A stretch of DNA of 11,578 nt from SZAS-79 sp038211455 (GCA_038211455.1 JBBQVP010000136.1:1-11578), one strand, 5' to 3'; shown: positions 1-6,694, counted from the stretch's first letter. Notes: generated from the letters alone by a model not told the origin. A program made the numbers and translations.

Positions 1-631
1 TGTCTCTCTCGTCACGGCACACCAGGCAGACCGTCAGGCTTTCATTTGCGCTGGGGTCGGGACCGGGTGTCGGGCGATAGACCTGGAACCAGTGGGACTT
101 AAGAGGTCCGAGAAACGGGAACCACATTGCTACGCAGTTGATCGCCGGCCCCAGACCCAGTGCATAGGCAGGACACAACATGGCGCGGCGCGAGCGCGTG
201 AGTTCAAATCCTGCGGCCGTCATGGAACGATGCGTATCATTCACCGACCGGCGTGCAGCACTGGCGCGGGATTGCGGCGGCGTGCGCCGTAATAGAGCCA
301 GCAGTGCGGACCAGGCCCCGTTGCGTCCGCACACGATGATTCGCGTTTGCGGTGCACAGACGGCGCGCAAGCGCGCGAGAAACGCAGCCGGATCGGCGCC
401 GCCATCCAGCCCCTGACGAAGGATCACGTAGTCGAACTCGCCCTCGATGCCGTCCAGGTCGACCGCGTTTGGCGCGCGGAGCACGGTCGTTTTCCTTGCA
501 GCGAGAGTGGGCAGCTCCGCCGCGGCGTCGACCTCGGACCCGGCGTAAAGGATCGTCTGTCCCGGAGGAACGATGAAGCTGAAGGCGCCAAGCACCGCCG
601 CGCGCTGATACGCGCAGTTATCGGAAAGCAT
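1..631 (-). CDS. Methyltransferase-like N-terminal domain, probably fused to a family 2 glycosyltransferase (partial, cut by window edge)
   Basis: This reading frame follows directly after the radical SAM gene and runs off the left edge; 210 codons are visible. The start is the ATG at 631-629, the only start codon between the upstream stop and the conserved region. Residues 18-36 (FSFIVPPGQTILYAG...) match in position the strand and motif I of class I SAM-dependent methyltransferases, and EFDYVIL at 65-71 matches the later conserved strand. At 199-210 the protein reads LTVCLVCRDERD, which resembles the opening strand of GT2 enzymes (VSVVIPCRNE-like). Proteins with a methyltransferase domain followed by GT2 are a known architecture, and residues 130-185 also fit their inter-domain part. 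Oddly, the glycine-rich SAM-binding motif is replaced by YAGSEVD, so methyl transfer is doubtful. It probably belongs to the same operon as the five glycosyltransferases upstream. The GT2 part lies outside the window and is inferred. Confidence 0.68.
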   Translation of the reverse strand, partial: MLSDNCAYQRAAVLGAFSFIVPPGQTILYAGSEVDAAAELPTLAARKTTVLRAPNAVDLDGIEGEFDYVILRQGLDGGADPAAFLARLRAVCAPQTRIIVCGRNGAWSALLALLRRTPPQSRASAARRSVNDTHRSMTAAGFELTRSRRAMLCPAYALGLGPAINCVAMWFPFLGPLKSHWFQVYRPTPGPDPSANESLTVCLVCRDERD

Positions 632-640
632 CGGAAAGCG
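621..640. repeat. Short tandem duplication spanning a start codon
   Basis: The plus strand carries TCGGAAAGCA followed directly by TCGGAAAGCG, two copies of a 10-base unit differing at the last base. The putative ATG of the methyltransferase-like gene (631-629, minus strand) lies across the junction. A gain or loss of one unit would alter the leader or the first codons. It may be chance. Confidence 0.5.
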
Positions 641-667
641 GTCGTCCCCGCATTGTCGACAGACACC

Positions 668-1726
668 TCACCCGGCGCTCTGCGTGAGTCCTTCGGCGGG
701 AGCGACACTCGGCGGCGTTTTGTAGAACCTCACAGGGAGCAGCGGGTTCCGCTTGAAAAATGTCTGCGGATTGCTCGGGCACATGCCGCAGACCGGTTCG
801 GATTTCCGTTTGAAGAATTCGGCGATTTCCCGGTCGGAGCACTCCGGCCCCAGGGGACGATACTGCAGGTAGGGATTCCATTTTTCCGACAGATCGTATT
901 TGCGATCCTGCAGTCGGAGGTACGCCGCCGGCGCGCATTTCCACAAATGGTCTTCGAACAGCTGGAAACATTCCTGCCCTGTCACGCAGTGGTCCCAGCT
1001 CTTGCGCGGATCGCCATCTTCGAATGGCATGATTCCGGCGCCGGACCCTTTGTAGCCCAGGCTCCACTCGTTGAAGGAATCCCCCACGTTCAGCGAGATG
1101 CCGTGCTCCCGCTCCCATTTTCTTGCGAGTTCAAGTCCCCTGGAAAGCTTCTCCTGGTACTTTGGCGCAGTCGCGGCATCGCTGTGCACGGAGATGGCGA
1201 GCTCGGTCTCGGTATCGACCAGGGCCTGCGGAAGACCCGGGTGCAGGTGAAGCAGCAGACCGTTGGTGACAAGCTCGATCCGCGTTCTTGGGTGGGGCCA
1301 CATTTTTCGCGTCAGGTAGACGATGTCGACCAGTTCACGATGCATGCAGGGTTCTCCGCCCAGGATGGCGAAGCTTCGCGGGATCAGCCGCGTGTTCCAT
1401 AGCGCCATCGTTTTTCGGAGTTCCGCCGCAGAGAGCGTTCCTTCGTGCCTGTGGTTGGTGAAATGCAGGCAGCCCTCGCAGCTCAGGTTGCATTTGTGGG
1501 TGATGTGGACCTCCAGGTGGGGGACAGTAATTCTGGAGCCATTGCCCGGCAGCGCCGGGTGTTCCCTGAGCCGGCGCGCAAGGCGGTAGCCGCCGCGCAA
1601 CAGGTGCCCTGCGCGGGATCGATAGCAGGAACGGAGCAGGCGCCCGGCGACGGACTCGCGCACGCCCTCCGGAAACGTCTCCCACAGCCGGCGCAACGCG
1701 ATACCCCAGTTCGATTCACGCGCCAT
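668..1726 (-). CDS. Radical SAM protein with SPASM/Twitch-like C-terminal cysteines
   Basis: A 352-residue protein. The CX3CX2C motif CNLSCEGC (C79, C83, C86) would bind the [4Fe-4S] cluster that cleaves S-adenosylmethionine, and GGEP at 123-126 is the usual SAM-contact motif of the family. Further cysteines at 247, 253, 264, 313 and 316 suggest one auxiliary iron-sulfur cluster of SPASM or Twitch type. Residues 1-65 are arginine-rich with no signal peptide, so it should act in the cytoplasm. The ATG at 1726 has a good ribosome binding site (GGAGG, 9 bases upstream) and overlaps the end of the preceding glycosyltransferase gene by 11 bp. Gene order implies a role in making or modifying the same glycan, for example a radical oxidation, epimerisation or rearrangement of a sugar or lipid-linked intermediate. 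SPASM enzymes also modify peptides, but no small precursor gene is visible. The substrate is unknown. Confidence 0.88.
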   Translation of the reverse strand: MARESNWGIALRRLWETFPEGVRESVAGRLLRSCYRSRAGHLLRGGYRLARRLREHPALPGNGSRITVPHLEVHITHKCNLSCEGCLHFTNHRHEGTLSAAELRKTMALWNTRLIPRSFAILGGEPCMHRELVDIVYLTRKMWPHPRTRIELVTNGLLLHLHPGLPQALVDTETELAISVHSDAATAPKYQEKLSRGLELARKWEREHGISLNVGDSFNEWSLGYKGSGAGIMPFEDGDPRKSWDHCVTGQECFQLFEDHLWKCAPAAYLRLQDRKYDLSEKWNPYLQYRPLGPECSDREIAEFFKRKSEPVCGMCPSNPQTFFKRNPLLPVRFYKTPPSVAPAEGLTQSAG

Positions 1727-2705
1727 CGGCGATGTCCTCCCTCATTTTCCTTCGGCGCTTTTCGCTTTCATTGAGCACGACAACCGGCAGGTCCGGATTG
1801 AAGAATGTCGCGCTCAGTCCCAGGCTGGAGCGTGTTCGGATCAGGCGAGTACACCGGGACAGCAGCAGGCAGTCGATCACCGCATCCTCTCCCTTCCTGT
1901 AGTTGTCTTCCATCCTGAGGTCGATCGGCTGGCCATCCGTGGAGCGGCGTGTCTCCCAGGAGATCACTTTTTCCGGAAAGCTGCTGGCCATGAAATCGAC
2001 GAAGGCCTGTTCGTCCGAGGCCACGAACAGGCGAAAGTTGCCGTCCCCCACCGCATCGACCGCGCTGCGAACTGCGGCGCGGACGTCCTCGTAGGCTACG
2101 CGCTGCGCCTCCGTCCACTTGTCCGTGCCCCGGTAGTGCACCCCGATGACGTCGAAGCCACGGAATCGGGTGTGCGCAAACTCGCCGACCTTCCCCAGTA
2201 TTGCCGGCCTGACGTGAATGTATCGGGCGATGAGTTTCGCCGCTCGCTGGCGAGGCAGGGATTCCCCGGTTTCGAAATAGCGGTACTGGTCCCTGGCATC
2301 GAGCGCCTGTTCCACCGCCCGGGTATCGCGCGAGATCTCGATCGCCTCGAAAAAGTAATTCCAGGAATTCCTCCCCAGCGATGGGTCGAAATACAAACCC
2401 GCGTCCCCGAAATCGACCCGTATCCCGGCAATCTCGCCCCGCCACTTTTCAAAATGCGCGAGCAGGCCGAGGACCACGATGAACTGCGCATAGAACCCGT
2501 CGATCTCCCGGTTCCCCGCGCAATTCATCACGAGTACCGCTTTCCTCGCGAGGCCGAGCCGGACAAGACCCCGCCAGGCGTGAAACGCCAGCGCCCGCAG
2601 GACGTCCCTGAACGCGCCTTCGGCCGGCCCCAGCGCATGGTAGATGTGCGCGGCGGTCCGGCGCAGGCCGCGTAGCGGCGGGCGCAGCCCGGGATTGTCG
2701 GCCAT
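1716..2705 (-). CDS. FUT8/NodZ-like glycosyltransferase, paralogue A
   Basis: A 329-residue protein, last of five tandem paralogues. The superfamily donor-binding motif is VIGVHYRGTDKW (HYRGTDK at 190-196). It is followed by RLFVASDEQAF (225-235), then a C-terminal block with KGEDAVIDCLLLSRC and LIRTRSSLGL. In FUT8 and NodZ the same order is HxR-R-TDK, a V-[AC]-[ST]-D strand and a final LS-x-[AC]-D-x-[LV] segment, which supports a GT-B-like fucosyltransferase fold. The actual sugar donor is not proven. A CAGNREIDGFYAQF block (62-75) and DFGDAGLYFD (98-107) are shared with B and C. The open frame extends back to 2951, but that part overlaps the upstream gene in another frame and resembles nothing. 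The ATG at 2705 starts 5 bp after the previous stop and has GGTGAG just upstream. Cytoplasmic; no signal peptide or membrane helix seen. Confidence 0.85.
   Translation of the reverse strand: MADNPGLRPPLRGLRRTAAHIYHALGPAEGAFRDVLRALAFHAWRGLVRLGLARKAVLVMNCAGNREIDGFYAQFIVVLGLLAHFEKWRGEIAGIRVDFGDAGLYFDPSLGRNSWNYFFEAIEISRDTRAVEQALDARDQYRYFETGESLPRQRAAKLIARYIHVRPAILGKVGEFAHTRFRGFDVIGVHYRGTDKWTEAQRVAYEDVRAAVRSAVDAVGDGNFRLFVASDEQAFVDFMASSFPEKVISWETRRSTDGQPIDLRMEDNYRKGEDAVIDCLLLSRCTRLIRTRSSLGLSATFFNPDLPVVVLNESEKRRRKMREDIADGA
1736..1740 (-). promoter_or_regulatory. Ribosome binding site of the radical SAM gene
   Basis: GGAGG on the minus strand, 9 bases before the ATG at 1726. It is the clearest Shine-Dalgarno sequence in the minus-strand run and lies inside the end of glycosyltransferase A. 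This suggests the radical SAM gene can recruit ribosomes independently rather than only by coupling. Confidence 0.7.
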
Positions 2706-2710
2706 CGCGC

Positions 2711-3706
2711 TCACCAGGCGGTGTTGCTCACCGGGACGTGGTACTGGTTGAGGAGCCTGACCGGTATCGCCGGATTGAAAAACCCCGCGCACAAGCCCAG
2801 GCTCGACAGCGTCCGGATCAGCGCGTCGCAGCGCGACAGCAGCAGGCAGTCGATGACCGCGTCCTCGCCTTTCCTGAAGTTGTCTCCCATCGCAAAATCG
2901 ATCGGGTCGCTGTCCTCTGGATTGGCCTCGGGCGCGCGAAGCGTGCACCACGAACTCACCTTGCCGGGGAATTCGCGCTCCATGTGGTCCACGAACCCCT
3001 GTTCGTCAGACGCCACGAACAGGCGATAGCGGCCCCCATCCTGCGCGCCGAGCGCGTCGCGAACGGCGGCGCAGATTTCCGCATAGGGGACGCGGCGCGC
3101 TTCGACCCACTTGTCGGTGCCCCGATAGTGGATCCCGAGGACATGAAAACCCGCGAAATGCATGCGCACGAAAGCATCGACCTTTTCGCGGATATGTGGC
3201 CTGGGCCGAATGTACCGGTCGATGAGCTGGAACGCGCGTGCGCGGGGCAGTTGCTCGCCGTGCTGGTAGAACTGCTCCTCTAGGTCGGTCCCCAGTTTCC
3301 AGTCGACCGCGTCACTGCCGCAGCCGACGTCGATGGGCTCAAAGTGATACTGCCAGGAATTCCCACCGTGGGCGGGGTCGAAGTAGAGCCCGCGGTCCCC
3401 GAAATCGACGCGCACCCCGGCAACCGAGTCCGGCCAGGTTTCGAGGCAATCGAGCATGCCGAGGATTCCGGTGAACTGGCCGTAGAACCCTTCGGTTTCG
3501 CGCTCCTCGGCGCAGGACATCAGCAGGATTGCCTTGCGGCAGATGCCGTGCCTGGCGAGTACCCTCCGGGCCCGGAACGCCGTCAGTCCGGCGGCGTACC
3601 TGCCCGCCGCGCCGACCCTGCGCAGGTGCCGGTACAGGCGTGCCGCAACGCCGCGCATTCTGCGTGTGACCTCCGGCGCTCTTCGCGCGTGTCCCGTCCC
3701 ATTCAT
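2711..3706 (-). CDS. FUT8/NodZ-like glycosyltransferase, paralogue B
   Basis: A 331-residue protein closely related to A and C. HYRGTDK is at 193-199, preceded by LGI and followed by W-V-E-A-R-R-V-P-Y. The blocks CAEERETEGFYGQF (65-78), DFGDRGLYFD (101-110), RLFVASDEQGF (228-238) and KGEDAVIDCLLLSRCDALIRT (279-299) follow the array pattern. The ATG at 3706 overlaps the TGA of gene C as ATGA, and the region before it lacks a convincing Shine-Dalgarno, so translation is probably coupled to C. A longer open frame back to 3823 lies wholly inside gene C in another frame and is rejected as coding. Peculiar to B is a slightly longer acidic loop around 256-270 (LRAPEANPEDSDPID), where A and C have a shorter RRS-x-DG-x-PID, which could change acceptor preference. 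Transfer of fucose or a related sugar is inferred from the fold motifs only. Confidence 0.85.
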   Translation of the reverse strand: MNGTGHARRAPEVTRRMRGVAARLYRHLRRVGAAGRYAAGLTAFRARRVLARHGICRKAILLMSCAEERETEGFYGQFTGILGMLDCLETWPDSVAGVRVDFGDRGLYFDPAHGGNSWQYHFEPIDVGCGSDAVDWKLGTDLEEQFYQHGEQLPRARAFQLIDRYIRPRPHIREKVDAFVRMHFAGFHVLGIHYRGTDKWVEARRVPYAEICAAVRDALGAQDGGRYRLFVASDEQGFVDHMEREFPGKVSSWCTLRAPEANPEDSDPIDFAMGDNFRKGEDAVIDCLLLSRCDALIRTLSSLGLCAGFFNPAIPVRLLNQYHVPVSNTAW

Positions 3707-4683
3707 CTGGGCGAGGGCTGCAATCCGGAGTAATGCTGGTTCAGAACCACGACCGGGATTTTCGGGTTGAAGTAAGTGGAACACAGGCTGAGCGTCGAGG
3801 ACGTCCTGATCAGGTGATGACATCGCGACAGCAGGAGACAGTCGATCACAGCATCCTCGCCCTTTTTGTAATTGTCATCGAACACGAAATCGATCGGCTC
3901 GCCATCGAGGGAGCGGCGCGTTTCCCACGAGATCACCCTGCCCGGGAAGCTGCGTTCCATGTACTCGACGAATGCCTGTTCGTCCGAGGCGACGAACAAA
4001 CGGAATGCGCCGGCTTCGCGGGCAATGATCGCTTCGCGGATCGCGCTGCGCACCTCTTCGTACGGGACGCGACGCGCCTCCTCCCACTTGTCGGTGCCGC
4101 GATAGTGCACGCCGATGACATCGAACCCCCTGAAATTCGCGCGCGCGAAGGCGTCGATCTTTTCCTGGATATGCGGCCTGACCCGGATATGCCGTGAGAT
4201 CAGCCCGAACGCCGTGGTCCGCAGCATGGTTTCCCCTCGGACGGCAAAGCGCTGCCCCTGCTCGCGGTCCACGACCCGCTCGACCGCCCCGGACTCCCGC
4301 CGGAAGTCGATCGGCTGGAAAAAATACTCCCATGAATTGTTCCCGGCGGAAGCGTCGAAGTACAGGTCCCAGTCACCAAAGTCCACCTTCACGCCTGCGA
4401 TCACGCCTTTCCATCGTTCACAGTGTTCGAGCAGGCCGAGGATCACCGAGAACTGTGCGTAGAACCCGTCACCTTCGCGACCCTCGGCGCAGTTCATCAG
4501 CATGACCCGTTTCCTGGCCAGCCCGACCCGGGCAAGGCCCGCCCATGCGAGAAAGGCGAGCAGGCGCGAGATGTCGCGGCAGCCGGATTCGGTGAATCCC
4601 CAACCCCGGTAGAGGCGGCTGAGGGCGCGTCTTGCCCTGGATCGGAAAGACAGGGGCGGCGCCGGTTCGAGCGATTCGCGCAT
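3703..4683 (-). CDS. FUT8/NodZ-like glycosyltransferase, paralogue C
   Basis: A 326-residue protein, third in transcription order. HYRGTDK at 193-199 is followed by W-E-E-A-R-R-V-P-Y-E. Other shared blocks are CAEGREGDGFYAQF (65-78), DFGDWDLYFD (101-110), NSWEYFFQPID (116-126), RLFVASDEQAF (228-238) and KGEDAVIDCLLLSRC (274-288). Overall it is the closest match to A in these blocks. The ATG at 4683 shares one base with the stop of gene D (TGATG), a standard coupling junction. The open frame upstream to 4737 lies in D in another frame. The C-terminal tail (NQHYSGLQPSPR) after the last conserved strand is unique to C. The N-terminal 45 residues are basic and poorly conserved across the array. 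The role is probably addition of one sugar of the locus glycan; substrate unknown. Confidence 0.85.
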   Translation of the reverse strand: MRESLEPAPPLSFRSRARRALSRLYRGWGFTESGCRDISRLLAFLAWAGLARVGLARKRVMLMNCAEGREGDGFYAQFSVILGLLEHCERWKGVIAGVKVDFGDWDLYFDASAGNNSWEYFFQPIDFRRESGAVERVVDREQGQRFAVRGETMLRTTAFGLISRHIRVRPHIQEKIDAFARANFRGFDVIGVHYRGTDKWEEARRVPYEEVRSAIREAIIAREAGAFRLFVASDEQAFVEYMERSFPGRVISWETRRSLDGEPIDFVFDDNYKKGEDAVIDCLLLSRCHHLIRTSSTLSLCSTYFNPKIPVVVLNQHYSGLQPSPR

Positions 4684-5681
4684 CAGGCGCTTCTGAGCAG
4701 GATCTGGGGCACGTCGGGATTGAAGAAAGCTGCGCACAAACCGAGGTTCGACTCGGTCCGCACCAGTTGGTCACACCTGGACAGAAGGAGGCAGTCAATA
4801 AGCGCGTCCTCGCCTTTGCGATGGTTGTTCCCAGCACCGTCGTGCAGGCGCCGGCCGTCGAGCGAGCGGAGTGCATCAAAGGCGCACACCATCTGCGGAA
4901 ATACACCGCGGAAATAGTCGAGGAAAGCCTCTTCGTCGGTAGCGACAAAAATCCTGGCGGTTCCAGCGCGCGCCCGCCCAATCTGCACTTCGACAGAAGC
5001 GCGTGCGGCCTCATAGGAGACGCGCGGCGCTTCCCTGATCTTGTCTGTTCCCCGGTAGTGCACACCGATCACGTGGCGGCCGGTGAAATTTGCGCCAGCG
5101 AAGGCGTCCACTTTTGCGATGATCTCCCGCCGCACGCGGACATAGCGCGCGATCAGCGCGTGACCTTTACTGCGTGACAGGCGGTTTTCAGCCCGTTGAG
5201 CCAACACGTCCCGCTCTCGCCGGGTGAGCATCCTCGTGCCCGGGCGAGGTGACCGGACGTCGCGCGAAGATGTCGCACCGTGTGGCTGAGCCCCGAGCGG
5301 CTCAAAATAGTATTCCCACCAGTTTGCGCCGTGCGCGCTGTCGAAATAGAAGCCGCCGCTGCCGAAATCCACCGCTGCCCCAGCATAGAGAAATTTACAG
5401 CGGTCGTAGTGCTCCAGCATCCCGAGCACCGAACCGAATTCGGCAAAGAACCCCGCGTCGTTCTCTTCGGCTGGGCAGCCCAGCACAAGCACCGGCTTGT
5501 GCAGTGGGACTCCGGCCAGGATCAACAACATCCGCGCGCTGCGCAGGGCGAGCGTCATCACGACCGCGAACTTGTGCCGCAGGACGCCCGGCAGCCCGTA
5601 GAAATGATCCAGATAGTAGGCAAACCCGGTGAGTGGAACGATCGCTTGCGAGGCGTACGGATTGCGCGGCTCGATGCTCAT
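4683..5681 (-). CDS. FUT8/NodZ-like glycosyltransferase, paralogue D (divergent subtype)
   Basis: A 332-residue protein. The donor motif is VIGVHYRGTDK with HYRGTDK at 208-214, but followed by I-R-E-A-P-R-V-S-Y instead of the W-x-E-A of A, B and C. It shares with E the blocks FFAEFGSVLGMLEHY (78-92; FAEFG..LGMLEHY in E), WWEYYFEP (121-128) and IFVATDEEAFL (244-254; ATDE where A-C have ASDEQ). The C-terminal block KGEDALIDCLLLSRC and VRTESNLGLCAAFFNP is intact. The ATG at 5681 overlaps the stop of E as ATGA, with no good Shine-Dalgarno, so coupling to E is likely; the extension to 5771 lies inside E out of frame. Unlike its siblings it has a longer, arginine-rich linker at about 129-172 and a moderately hydrophobic N-terminal stretch (about 36-60) that could touch the membrane. 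The donor and acceptor are unknown. Confidence 0.84.
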   Translation of the reverse strand: MSIEPRNPYASQAIVPLTGFAYYLDHFYGLPGVLRHKFAVVMTLALRSARMLLILAGVPLHKPVLVLGCPAEENDAGFFAEFGSVLGMLEHYDRCKFLYAGAAVDFGSGGFYFDSAHGANWWEYYFEPLGAQPHGATSSRDVRSPRPGTRMLTRRERDVLAQRAENRLSRSKGHALIARYVRVRREIIAKVDAFAGANFTGRHVIGVHYRGTDKIREAPRVSYEAARASVEVQIGRARAGTARIFVATDEEAFLDYFRGVFPQMVCAFDALRSLDGRRLHDGAGNNHRKGEDALIDCLLLSRCDQLVRTESNLGLCAAFFNPDVPQILLRSA

Positions 5682-6607
5682 TGCGAGGAGAGCAAGGTCA
5701 CCGGCAACGACGGGTTGAAGAACGTCGCGCACAGGCCCAGGTTCGACGGCGTTCTGATCAGGTGTGTGCATCTCGATAGCAGCAGGCAGTCAACGACGGC
5801 CTCCTCGCCCCTTTTAAACATGTCTGGATTGCCGGCATGCGCCGGCATCCCGTTGCTGGAACGGAAACTCCCTGAATATATCAATTTGTCCGGAAACTGT
5901 GCGCGCATGAATTCGAGGAAATCCGCCTCGTCGGTCGCCACGAACAGCCGGCATTTTTCCTGTCCTGCGATTGCGAGACGCGCGCGAATGGCGTGCAGCA
6001 CGGTCTCGTACGGGACCCGGGGTGCTTCCGCTGACTTGTCGGTGCCCCGATAGTGGACGCCGATCGTCGCAGCGTTCGCGAAGTGTTCGCGCGCGAACGC
6101 ATCGACCTTGCGCCCGATCTCCGGTCTGACCCGTACATGGCTCTCGATGAGTCTGTGGCCATCGGCACGACGCAAGCCACGGGTCGCGCGCACCGAAAAC
6201 CCGATGTGCTCGAAGGTGTCGACCCGGCGTGCGGCGGCAATTGCCGGGCCGCTCCCGATGCGAATCGGCTCAAAGTAATATTCCCACCAGTTCTCCCCCG
6301 CCGCCGGATCGTGGTACATGCCGCGACCGGAGAACTCGACCGTAGCGCCGGCATACTGCCGCTGCCAGGCTTCGTAATGCTCCAGCATCCCCAGGACCGC
6401 GCCGAACTCGGCAAACAGGCCGGCCGAGTAGCCCGGCGGATTGTCGAGCACCAGCACCTGCTTGCGCAAGCCGAGGACAGGGCGCAAGACGAGGCGCAGC
6501 GTGCGCAGCAGCACGCGCCAGGCGAGGACGAGCTGGTGCTCGGCGACCCCCAGCCAGCGCCACGCGCGGCGCAGGCCGCTGCGAAACGGGCGCAGAAGAA
6601 TGTTCAT
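5678..6607 (-). CDS. FUT8/NodZ-like glycosyltransferase, paralogue E (first gene of the array)
   Basis: A 309-residue protein, the first gene of the minus-strand run. HYRGTDK lies at 185-191, followed by S-A-E-A-P-R-V-P-Y. It groups with D by LFAEFGAVLGMLEHYEAW, NWWEYYFEPI (106-115) and LFVATDEADFL (221-231), and ends with DCLLLSRC and LIRTPSNLGLCATFFNP. The start is the ATG at 6607: the open frame continues to 7630, but beyond 6607 it crosses the intergenic region and runs antisense to the divergent GT2 gene with no recognisable domain. The bases before the ATG (CCAGGG) give only a weak ribosome binding site. The first 50 residues are arginine- and leucine-rich and may be a membrane-associating amphipathic segment. 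Its acidic DN instead of the C-A-E/C-A-G block near residue 55 sets it apart from A-C. The substrate is unknown. Confidence 0.84.
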   Translation of the reverse strand: MNILLRPFRSGLRRAWRWLGVAEHQLVLAWRVLLRTLRLVLRPVLGLRKQVLVLDNPPGYSAGLFAEFGAVLGMLEHYEAWQRQYAGATVEFSGRGMYHDPAAGENWWEYYFEPIRIGSGPAIAAARRVDTFEHIGFSVRATRGLRRADGHRLIESHVRVRPEIGRKVDAFAREHFANAATIGVHYRGTDKSAEAPRVPYETVLHAIRARLAIAGQEKCRLFVATDEADFLEFMRAQFPDKLIYSGSFRSSNGMPAHAGNPDMFKRGEEAVVDCLLLSRCTHLIRTPSNLGLCATFFNPSLPVTLLSSQ

Positions 6608-6694
6608 CCCTGGATATCCGTGGTTCGAGTGAGCGCGTCTGCAAAAATCTGTCGTTCGATTGGTAAGAAGTCCGCCGCGACAGTACGATGCAGC
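6608..6694. promoter_or_regulatory. Divergent intergenic region, probable promoters for both glycan operons
   Basis: These 87 bp separate the start of glycosyltransferase E (minus strand) from the start of the GT2 gene (plus strand). They include the most AT-rich patch nearby (around 6635-6665) and an 8-base palindrome, GGATATCC, at 6612-6619. Promoters for both operons should lie here or just inside the neighbouring starts, but no convincing -35/-10 pair was found on either strand. The call rests on position and composition. Confidence 0.4.

Noticed and set aside
196..226. GAGTTCAAATCCTGC, resembling the T-arm of a tRNA
   Set aside because: The flanking bases do not form the 5-bp T stem and no acceptor, D or anticodon arms are found; on the minus strand this is coding sequence of the methyltransferase-like protein (GFELT).
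347..1402. A 351-codon plus-strand open frame over the radical SAM gene and the methyltransferase-like gene
   Set aside because: It is antisense to two genes with recognisable domain motifs and has no recognisable motif of its own.
2706..2951. N-terminal extension of paralogue A (and similar extensions of B, C and D)
   Set aside because: Each extension lies inside the preceding paralogue in a different frame and reads as its frame shadow; internal ATGs at the junctions fit coupling and the shared length.
6053..6694. Upstream extension of the GT2 gene to 549 residues
   Set aside because: It is antisense to paralogue E; the GT2 N-terminal GWPW motif begins soon after the ATG at 6695.
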